Below, in pieces: positions 54,046 through 62,398 of a DNA stretch of 64,000 nucleotides. The notes beneath the pieces were generated by a model. It was given only the letters and a program-made list of their open reading frames with translations. It made no database searches and had not been told where the DNA came from. The position numbers and the translations under genes were made by a program. Every line of letters starts with the position of its first letter. Within the stretch, counting starts at the first letter, position 1. The stretch comes from Chrysophaeum taylorii. Its lineage: Eukaryota > Sar > Pelagophyceae > Pelagomonadales > Pelagomonadaceae. The stretch lies in NCBI GenBank assembly GCA_029834535.1, contig JAQMWT010000024.1, positions 1-64,000 of the forward strand. The letters run 5' to 3'.

Positions 54046-56058
54046 TTAATCTGAAAAGGACAAGGAGGGCTGTTCTTGTTTGATGAGGCTGACGATGTCC
54101 GCGAAGGTGGGTCGGAGGTTGGGGTCGTGGTCCCAGGAGCGGTACATCAAGTCGAGGAGGTCGGGGGGTGCCGGGAGGTTCGAGGGCACGTTGGGCCTCT
54201 TCTTTTTCTCGACGACCTTGTTGATGATCTGGGGCATCGAGAGGCCGGCGAGCGGGTACTGGCGCGTGAGGATCTCGTACAAGACGATAGCAAAGGAGTA
54301 GACGTCACATTTTTCGGTGAAGACGTAGCGGTCGAGGAGTTCGGGCGCCATGTAGGGCGCGGTTCCGGGGGCGCCGTCCTTGAATCTGGTGGTCGCGTGC
54401 GTGCGGAGCTCCTCGGACCGCGAGAGGCCAAAGTCGGCGATCTTGGCGTTTCCGTTGAGCGTGAGGAGAACGTTGGAGCTTTTGAGATCCCGGTGTTCGA
54501 TGCCGTGGCTGTAGATGTACTGCATGCCGCGCGCGATCTGGCGCGTCCATATCCGCTGTCGCGACTCGGAAGGCGCTCCTTCGTCGAGCTTTACCCTCAA
54601 AGAGCCGCCGGCGACGTACTGAAGGACGAGGTCGAGGTAGTGGACGTCCGTGGTGACGACGCCGTAGAATCCTACGACGAGGGGCGAGCGGAGGCGGACC
54701 ATTATTGCAACTTCTCGCCTGAAATCCGAGAGCATCGTCTCCCGTCTCGCGGCCGTGAGACCGCCCAACGGAATCCGTTTCACCGCGACGTCGTGGTCTT
54801 CGAAAATGCCGCGGTGGACGCGGGCGGAGCCACCCGCCGCAAAGGGCGACTCCTCCATCCTGTCCACCTGGATCTCGTATCTCTCGAGCATCCGGTATTG
54901 GTCGTCGCGACGCCGAATCTTGTTTTGTCGTTCCAAAAGGTCGCCGCGCATGTCGCTTATCTTCTGCTCGACGCGGAGCACGTCTGCCCTGATCTCCCCA
55001 ACCTCTGCGGAGACCTGGGAGAAGCCGTCACGAACCGCGTTCTCGACGATCTCCTTCAGCTCGGCCGCCAACTCGTTCGCCGAGACGCCGTCCTTTGCGG
55101 CCACGCGCTGCGACGTCTCGGCGTGGTACGAGAGGTCCGAGGCGGCGTCGCGCGCCGTCGCCCCGGTACTTTCGACCAGCTTGCGTATTTCCTCGCGCAT
55201 CGCGTCTTCTAGTTTGTAAGTCTGCGCTTCCAAAAGCCGCGAGACGTGCCTGTCGCGCGCCAGTTCGTAAGCCCGCATCACCTCGTCGCACAATAAAGCG
55301 ATGTCCTTGTCGAGGCTCGAAAACGTCGATCCCCGCGCGAACAGGAACCACCGCTTTCGCAGCCACCCCCGCTCCCCGTACACCTTCAAGATATCCTCGA
55401 CCGCCTCGAGCTTGGCGACGAGCTCGCGCATCTTCGATTCCACGAGCCGCGCCGCACCGTCGCGCGCGAGGGGGGCTGCGTTCTCCTCGATGATCTTCAT
55501 GATTTCGAGGGTCGCCTCGACGCGCTGGCCCGCCGCGACGACGTCCCCGCCCTTCTCCCTCAAAGTAGTTATCTCGTTCAAGATCGCGAGGCTCACGCCG
55601 CACGCGTTCTCGACCAGCGGAATTCGCGACGACGCCCCGAGCTCGATAAAAAACCGCGCGATGGCGGCGGCCCCTCCCCTAGGACTAGCCATCTCCTCTG
55701 CGCCGGCCTCGACGTGTCGGAGCGCGGCGTCCGGTATTACCGCTGCTATTGCGACGTTCTCCGGCTTGACGGCGACCACGCGGGTTCGCCCGTCCTCCGA
55801 GAGCTCCACCTCAAACCGCTCGGCCCCGACATCGATCACGCGACCGACGCGACCGTTGAGATCCGGTCGCTTCTCAAGTCCAACGAGTTCGACCTCTCTT
55901 CCGACGCCCAAAGCTTCCTTCTTCTTCAGGATCGGCTCTTCCGCCACCACCTCCTCCTCCTCCAGGATCGCCTGATTCACAACCACCTGCACGGCATTAT
56001 TTTTGCTGCTCCTCTTCTTCTTCTTTTTCTTCCTAAGCTTGCAACAACACGATCCCAT
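54046..56058 (-). CDS. membrane-anchored MLKL-like helical-bundle / TKL protein kinase
   Basis: 670 residues, one exon. MGSCCCKLRKKKKKKRSSKN is a textbook N-myristoylation (Gly2) and palmitoylation (Cys4-6) signal with a polybasic patch, so the protein should sit on the plasma membrane. Residues about 60-110 form an SH3-like module (ELVGLEKRPDLNGRVGRVID). Residues about 130-290 are a helical bundle resembling the N-terminal domain of MLKL and its plant relatives. A coiled coil follows. The kinase (about 405-665) has G-loop FAAGGSARVHRG, VAVK lysine, HRDLKSSN, DFG and APE, all intact, and is tyrosine-kinase-like in type. In animals and plants helical bundle plus pseudokinase executes or regulates immune cell death; here the kinase looks active. 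Confidence 0.82.
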   Translation of the reverse strand: MGSCCCKLRKKKKKKRSSKNNAVQVVVNQAILEEEEVVAEEPILKKKEALGVGREVELVGLEKRPDLNGRVGRVIDVGAERFEVELSEDGRTRVVAVKPENVAIAAVIPDAALRHVEAGAEEMASPRGGAAAIARFFIELGASSRIPLVENACGVSLAILNEITTLREKGGDVVAAGQRVEATLEIMKIIEENAAPLARDGAARLVESKMRELVAKLEAVEDILKVYGERGWLRKRWFLFARGSTFSSLDKDIALLCDEVMRAYELARDRHVSRLLEAQTYKLEDAMREEIRKLVESTGATARDAASDLSYHAETSQRVAAKDGVSANELAAELKEIVENAVRDGFSQVSAEVGEIRADVLRVEQKISDMRGDLLERQNKIRRRDDQYRMLERYEIQVDRMEESPFAAGGSARVHRGIFEDHDVAVKRIPLGGLTAARRETMLSDFRREVAIMVRLRSPLVVGFYGVVTTDVHYLDLVLQYVAGGSLRVKLDEGAPSESRQRIWTRQIARGMQYIYSHGIEHRDLKSSNVLLTLNGNAKIADFGLSRSEELRTHATTRFKDGAPGTAPYMAPELLDRYVFTEKCDVYSFAIVLYEILTRQYPLAGLSMPQIINKVVEKKKRPNVPSNLPAPPDLLDLMYRSWDHDPNLRPTFADIVSLIKQEQPSLSFSD

Positions 56059-57770
56059 CGCTTCGCCGCGGCAAAACAGTCGTCACACCTACGAACGAAA
56101 CGCGAAACGCGAAACGAAACGGCCACAAAAAACGGGTCGGATACCTCAAGACGCAGATTTATTAATCGGCGGCCAGACACGCGATAATTAATAATAATAA
56201 TAATAATAAGGTGTGTGTCGCTCCTCAAGACACACAGTGTTCGAGCGCGGTCGAAGAGTGGAGGATGGGGGAGAAGATGAGTTCATAAGACCCCGGGGTA
56301 CGACGTTGTCGATAAGATGGTGGTGGTCAATGTTGTTGGCCTTGCCGCCGTTCGCAAGGGCGCAGAGAAGGAGAACAATGGTCGCGGCGCGTTGCCGCGG
56401 ATCGCGACGCCCGCTTCAACCTGGACCTACCAATGCGCCCATCACTTCGGAAGCAGTTGTAGCACAGAAAGACAAGATCATCAACAGGTGGTCACGCTGT
56501 CGTTGCCGAGCACGAGATGGAGATGTCCCACGCCGGCGCTACGTCGACGACGATTTCGACCTCGCCTCAGCCAACGAGACACGAGAGCCCGCGCCGCGTC
56601 ACGAACTGGGTAGACTGCACGTTGAGCTCCCTCCCTCAATTACTACGCCAGGATGTTCTCCAATATGCACGCACGAAGAAAGAAAGCGCGTCTCGCGTTA
56701 CGGCTCGGCAGCGTCTTCGGTCGAGGCGCCGATACTTATGCCGTGAAGTGTCAGAAGAAAGTCTCCAACGCCGAGGCCAGCGACGCGAAGGCAAAGAACC
56801 GAGCCCTTGACGTCTCGAAGATATCGGGCGTCGGGCTGGCCGTCATCGAGTCAGCTCGTTTCGGCCGTGCGGAATAAACGGTTGAGGCCGATGCGCGTCG
56901 GAAAGCCACCGTCGACCACTTCCAGGGACGCCAAGGCCGCCAGAAAGGTGCTGCTGTTCGAGTGGCTGACTCGAGCCGAACTTTGAATGGTACACTGTCG
57001 GAGGACCTTAAGCCCAAATACTACGCGACCATCGCCAAGGCCGGCACCACCGAGAAGGCGGACTTTTTGAACCTAAAGCACATTTACGAAGTCGTTAAGT
57101 ACTCGGAGCGCTGCGCCGAAAAGCGACGCGCGTCGAAGAAACGGATGGAGCGACGAAATCATCGCTCACAACTTCCGACGATCGATGTGTTGGTTGATAC
57201 GAGGTGCTCTGGGAGTTTGGCTGCCGAGCCAAGCAACGTCGTTGAGACGATCTCGACGGCGAATTGTTCCAAAGACTGTCGCCGGATTCAAGATGGGGCT
57301 GGTTTAAATATTATGTCAAGGACGATGACGGCTTCGCTGGACGGCGGATAATCCAATGTTCTTCCACGGTGGCCCTTCCGCAGCCGCCGTTGTCCCGCGA
57401 GGAGTGCTACTCCCACTATTTCCGCGCTTCGAACGCCGGAAAGCTTCGAGGAGCTCGTCCACCATCGCGATCTCGACAGGATTGTTGACGTCGGCGACAG
57501 GAAGCAGGTATTGTGGAGGAGTTTCGACTTAGAGCTGTTCTGGACGGGATCCAGTACGTCAGTTGTTCGGCGACCTGGGCTAACAACGACGTCCTCCAAA
57601 CTGCTTTCAACACAACGGCGTTTGTTTTCCCCACCGATGCTGAAACGCGGTTCAACTATCTCATGGCTCGGATCCGCGTCCCCGTGGAATGAATGGGTTT
57701 TCTTTCGGTGATGTGCTCCGCTACTTCGCCTTTGTCGACGACTTCAAAAAGAACATCACAAGATGGGCCT
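56059..57770 (+). pseudogene. decayed coding sequence of unknown family
   Basis: 56059-56640 shows nothing firm beyond a TAA run near 56187-56205. From 56653 to 57700 protein-like pieces shift between plus-strand frames: LRLGSVFGRGADTYAVKCQK, NGTLSEDLKPKYYATIAKAG (56962-57351), and a later piece with FPTDAETRFNYLMARIRVP near 57620-57690. Stops and frame changes separate them. The character is that of one former gene of 300 residues or more; I do not recognise the family. Confidence 0.35.
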
Positions 57771-59010
57771 TCAGCAATGCGGCGGCAAGTTCTTCTTCTT
57801 CCATGTCGCCACCTTCCTCCTCCATGAAAAAACTGCCATGTCTGCTTCTACGGCCATGAAACTGCCAGCCACTTCGGCTGCCCCGCCCCAGATCTCTCGG
57901 ATTACCCAGACCTCGTATAAATCTCTTAGGGTAGACTCTAAGTATCGTCGGCCGCGTCTCTTATGGAAAAGGGTTGGAGGGAAAGCGCCGAGGTGATGAG
58001 AAGGGAGGAGAAGGGAGGTCTTGTTTTCGGTCTTAGTAGAGACTAAGACTGGGTCTTCCTTCTGGTTAAACATTGCCATCATGAGTTCCATCTGCTTTGC
58101 CCGCACTGCGATTCTGGCAATTTCGTTCGCCGCATCTTTCTCGATCCTCCGCGGCATTATCCACGTCCATCCGCTCCTTCTCCATCTCCAACTTCTTTTC
58201 TTCGGCCTCTGCCTTCTTTTCCACGTACTTGGCTAAAGCCTTGTCGAAATCGCCGTCGTCGTCCCCACCCAGGTTCGACGAGTCGACCACGGGAGCCGCA
58301 CGCGACCGGGGGGAAACCTTCGCTCTCTTCTTCTTCGGCCGCCCACCCGACCCGCAATCCCGATCGAATTCGTAGTCGTCGTCGTCGTCGTCGTCGTTAT
58401 CCTCCTCGTCGCCAGCGACGTCCCAAACCTTTTTTCTTTGCGCCCTACATTCGTTGCACGGCGGTGTTCAACGTAGCGTTGCCGATAGACTCGATCTCCT
58501 CCTGCTCGGCGGCCCTCTCTTTCCGCTCTGCGCCCGAGCGGTCTTTATTCTCCTCAGCCTGCCGTTGCTGTTCGACCGCCTCTTGTCCAGCACGCGCTCG
58601 TACTCGCTCGCGTCTACCTCGTCATTCATTGTTGCCCGCGTCCTTCGCCTCCGCCTGCTTGGCGACAGCCTTGATCCGCTCCTTGATCAACCACTTTTTT
58701 TTTTCTCGTACGTCGGCTTGGTAACGCCAATGTTGGTGGCCTTGGTGAACTCCGCGCACAAGTCGTCCCCCCACATCACATCTTCGTCCCGTCCTTCCTC
58801 GCGTTGAACGGGTCGAAGGCCACCCAGTTTTGCGGACGAAGAAGGCCTCCTTGATCTTCGGGTCCGCCAGGCGCTGCTGCTGCTGCTGCTGCTGCTGCTG
58901 AACGACAACTTAGACGCGAAGAACATCTCGAACCGTATCACCGAAGCGCTGCTTTTGTTGAAGCATTTGGTTGAAGTTATCGAAAGGGTCCATACATAAA
59001 TTTTCTGTTC
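57771..59010 (-). pseudogene. decayed Myb/SANT-like (trihelix) protein, possibly from a PIF/Harbinger element
   Basis: Minus-strand pieces run right to left: a Gln run from a CTG microsatellite (58868-58898), RLADPKIKEAFFVRKTGW, WGDDLCAEFTKATNIGVTKP with TYEKKK and WLIKERIKAVAKQAEAKD, an acidic stretch, FDKALAKYVEKKAEAEEKKL, and NEIARIAVRAKQMELMMAMF. The Trp...Phe...Tyr...Lys-Lys-x-x-Leu pattern with a C-terminal Glu/Lys coiled coil ending in MELMMAM is typical of trihelix/Myb-like proteins, including the second gene of PIF/Harbinger transposons. Several frame changes and stops show that it is dead. No Harbinger transposase was seen nearby. Confidence 0.4.
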
Positions 59011-59138
59011 TGACATTTTCGATAAATTCGTAGAGCCGTTACGTAGCCTTTGTAGAGTCGTTGAATGACCGTTCGCTAATTTTTTTCAGGGCCCTGCGGA
59101 ACCTCACTATTATTACCCTTGTTGGGCTCAATCAAGAT

Positions 59139-59915
59139 ATGGTTGACATCGAAGAGACCCACGAGGCTGCGTGCCGCTCTGGGTTGTCGCACTACTTGGA
59201 GGGCGACCGGGTGGTGTTCACGCGCGTCGGGCTCCTCGCGCGCGGCAAGTGCTGCGGGGCTGGATGCCGGCACTGTCCCTACGAGTCTGTTCCGGCGGCT
59301 GATCCTTCTTTTCTCGTTGATACCTGCGTGTCGCCAGCGACTGTCCTGTTCTTTTCGGGCGGGAAAGACTCGTTCCTCGCGCTCCGCAAGCTCCAGCGCC
59401 AAGGGCGGAACGTCATACTTCTGACGACCTTCGATGGAAATTCGCGCACCATCGCTCACCAGGAGGTCGACGTCGAAAAAGTCGTTCGCCAGGCGACCGC
59501 GCTAGGGGTCGGTCTCGTCGGCGTGCCGTTGCAGAGGGCCGACGGAGAGGGCTACGTCTCGCGGATCAGACGTGGTCTCGAGTGCGTCAGGAGGCGAGGC
59601 GTTGACGTTATGGCGCTCGCGTTCGGCGACTTACACCTTGCGGACATCAAAGCTTGGCGCGACAAGGATCTCGCCGTGCTCGGGCTACCTCTCGAGTACC
59701 CCATCTTCCACGACACCCCTGGTGCGAACTACGACGACCTTTTCGACGACCTCGAGGCATCGGGGGCCCGCGTCGTCGTCTCGGCATCCACGACGGACAT
59801 CGTCCAGGTAGGTGACATATTCGACCGGACATTCTACGACCGCCTCCGCCGGATCGAGGGCATCGATTCCTTCGGCGAGAATGGCGAGTTTCACACGCTC
59901 GTCGTTTTGTGGTGA
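59139..59915 (+). CDS. DUF5522 zinc-motif plus Dph6-type ATP-pyrophosphatase protein
   Basis: 258 residues, one exon. The N-terminal 45 residues carry RGKCCGAGCRHCPY, the CCG-x-GCRHCPY signature of DUF5522. Residues about 65-258 are an adenine-nucleotide alpha-hydrolase (HUP) domain with the PP-loop FFSGGKDSFLALRKLQRQG, then FGDLHLADIKAWRDK and, at the end, SFGENGEFHTLVV, which together mark the ATP_bind_4/diphthine-ammonia ligase-like family (DPH6 relatives). DPH6 adenylates and amidates diphthine on elongation factor 2; fused or stand-alone relatives may act on other substrates, so the exact reaction is uncertain. I chose ATG 59139 because the longer frame upstream has only a TTG start. Confidence 0.85.
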   Translation: MVDIEETHEAACRSGLSHYLEGDRVVFTRVGLLARGKCCGAGCRHCPYESVPAADPSFLVDTCVSPATVLFFSGGKDSFLALRKLQRQGRNVILLTTFDGNSRTIAHQEVDVEKVVRQATALGVGLVGVPLQRADGEGYVSRIRRGLECVRRRGVDVMALAFGDLHLADIKAWRDKDLAVLGLPLEYPIFHDTPGANYDDLFDDLEASGARVVVSASTTDIVQVGDIFDRTFYDRLRRIEGIDSFGENGEFHTLVVLW

Positions 59916-60873
59916 TATACAAGCATATGCGACCATGAACCATAACAACACATAGTGCACGATTTTTTTTGTGAGGGCTTAGTCTCAAGTTCGCTGTTCG
60001 GCCGTGCAGGAGGAGGGCCAAAGAAGAATCGATCGGCATCCCGGCCTAAGCCGGGATGCGTCGATAGCACACATCTAGTCTAGGAGAAAAAAACTACTTT
60101 TGTTCTCTGTAGAATCTGCTCAGCGTCGCCAGTGCCATAGGCCAGGATGCCGATCGACGCGTCCTCGACCTCCCTTTGACATCCTTTTTCAATTTTAACC
60201 CAAAACCCTCCCAAATTCCTGCACGTGAGTGAGCTCGTGTGAGTACGCGCAGGGCGTTGGGTGGTAAGGAGTGAAATAAAGGGGTTAGGGATAGTATTTA
60301 AGTGGTAAGGGGGGACTTAAAGGGATAGGCAGTTCAATTCAGAGGTTCGAGTTTGCGGTGTTGTCTTGATTTTCGCGTGGCGCTGGTAGCGCCTCGCTGA
60401 GGACCGACGAGCGCGACAACATGTCGGCAGCGCATTTTTTCACTGGAAGTGCTGCTGGACACTCCTGCAACTGTTGATGGCCTCCAGGGACGAAACGCGC
60501 TTCACACCAACCCTGCTCCACTGGTTTTACAACTCAGGCGACAAGCAGCATGACAAGCTTCGTCAAGTAGCGACCAACGTGACAGATCCCGACGTTTACG
60601 ACGAAGAAGACGACGACAACGATGTCGACCTCACGATCGATCCGACCGACAATCAAGCCCCCTTATTAGAAAATGTCTTCCTATCTGAGCGCGGCGGCGG
60701 CGTCAAGTGGTTCTGGAGTCTGCGGCTCTCTTCTAGACGCTCAAGGTTGGCAAGCAGCACCAAGGCTTCTGGGACTCGGACAATTTTCTCCTTCAGGTCG
60801 AGGACGTCCTCGATGTCATGGAGATTTGGTACCTTCGTCACCAGTTCCTAATTGAGGTCGAATACCACTCGTT
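59916..60873. other. intergenic region with hairpin and a weak open frame
   Basis: It holds a perfect 10-bp hairpin (60036-60059). A plus-strand frame at 60474-60851 (acidic, no domain) and short protein-like pieces after it (SDNFLLQVEDVLDVMEIWYL near 60775-60835, in another frame) may belong to the decayed DDE element that follows. Confidence 0.4.
60036..60059. repeat. perfect inverted repeat: 10-bp stem, 4-base loop
   Basis: GCATCCCGGC - CTAA - GCCGGGATGC. Fifteen bases downstream is CTAGT. A GC hairpin 10-15 bases before CTRR-T is the form of a Helitron 3' end, and a Helitron helicase fragment exists at 52620-53215. It could also be a 3' processing or terminator-like structure after the Dph6-type gene. 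Confidence 0.35.
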
Positions 60874-61405
60874 GTGACACGTATCACTCGCTCCGTGGCC
60901 AGCTCGACAAGTTGGGCGATGTTGTTCCGGGGACCTCAACCAAGGAGATCCTCGGGATTCAATTGCCCGGACTTCAAGAACGAGCCCAACCTCCTCCAGC
61001 AGCTCGTTCTTAACCGTGGCCACATCCTACTCTCGTCGCCGAAATGCCACCCAGAGCTTGCCGGCGATGGCGTTGAGTACGGCTTGGGGCCAGTCAAAGC
61101 GGTACTACCGCAAACATAACACCGGAACAGAACGTGAGATGGCGTGCCGACAACGTGAGCGCGTCTTCGACAGCATTGGCCCCAAAAACCTTCCGCCTCT
61201 CCGGCTCGTGCTGTTCTCTCGCGTCGCCCGCGAGTACAAACTCGTCTACCGCTGCTGCGAGGACGGGGGCACCGCCGAGTTCGAACGCGCCAAAATCGAG
61301 CGACAAAGAGAGGCTGCGCGTCTGTCTCAAGCGCAAATACTCCCCCTTCCATCGCGCGATCGACGCGTCAATTCTATCCGCGTTTACTCTGGAGGAGGAG
61401 GATAA
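60874..61405 (+). pseudogene. DDE-superfamily transposase remnant
   Basis: Plus-strand pieces show NCPDFKNEPNLLQQLVLNRG then HILLSSPKCHPELAGDG and, in the next frame, WGQSKRYYRKHNTG. They correspond to the flPKfHpELNpIE..WG..K.Y.R block that holds the last catalytic acid of many eukaryotic DDE transposases. A further C-terminal piece (IGPKNLPPLRLVLFSRVARE) follows. The catalytic Glu is replaced in the visible frame and at least one frame change is present, so it is inactive. The rest of the transposase is missing or too decayed to read. Confidence 0.5.
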
Positions 61406-62398
61406 CGTCGCTGACGAGCTATATGCATGACTCTGGTGATGAAGTCGGCACGCGAAAAGCGTGGCGAGAGGACGAGGAACAGTCCCCTCGCGTATCGGGG
61501 CCGCTCTGCGGTCTGACTTGAGTCGCTTCCGACCGCTAGCGGCACGTAGGGCGCCGAAATTGGACTCGTAATGCGGACGCCATTATCACTTGTGCCTTCG
61601 CGGGCAGCCCAAGAGGACCTCCTCGGAGGCCCGAACGAAACTCCGGTGTCCACCGATTTCCACAAACCCCGCAGACTAATCAAGCGGGGGGGTTTATAGT
61701 CTTCGAATATGCTTGTATGACGACGCGACGGTTGTTCAATAATGGTGATGGAGAAAATGTAAAGGTCGGGCATATACAGAGTAGTAGTACGCGGAAGGAG
61801 GGGCTTTTTACCCCTCGCATAAAATTTTTCAGCCAAACTTGATAAAAATCCAGCCGTTGATAATATTAAATTTTCAGATTTTATTTTGTTAGATGTCCCC
61901 CCCCGGATTTACGAGTATTGTCCGCGAAAAGAACAAACGCCGACGTGGCTCCCATCTCGGTCAGTGCCGGGACACTCCAGCTCGCTCGCTCGCCCGATCG
62001 CCCTTTGTCCTTCTTCTCTTACATAATAAATAAAATATCCTGCGTCGGACGGACGGACGGACGGAGACCTGTCTCTCCTCCTCGGCAAGAAGAAGAAGAA
62101 GAAGAAGAAGGAGAAGAAGGCTGTTCTTTCTTCGCCTCCCAAAAAAGAAGAAAAAAGTGATGTTGTTGTATAAAGAAGAAACAGTTCTCCCAACGGCCAG
62201 ACGCCACTAAACGACGTAGACAATGCAATAATTCAGCGAAGGAATGAATATTTTAGGTGTTTCGAAGGATTCTCAACAATTCCGAGCAGAATATTGGGAT
62301 GATACATATTGGATGTTTGTATAGGGCTAGGCTTGGAAGCCTTTCCTGGGTGCAAGGACCCTGATTGATCAAAACAAAACCACAAAGCAAAAAACAAA
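61406..62398. other. intergenic region, no gene seen
   Basis: It contains a GGAC run (62045-62064), a GAA run (62088-62118) and an AT-rich stretch (61820-61900). It should include the promoter of the acyl-CoA synthetase; the 35 bases before its ATG are A-rich. No clear promoter motif. Confidence 0.5.

Noticed and set aside
54076-55212. Plus-strand frame of about 378 codons inside the kinase gene
   Set aside because: It is antisense to intact kinase motifs and has no domain of its own.
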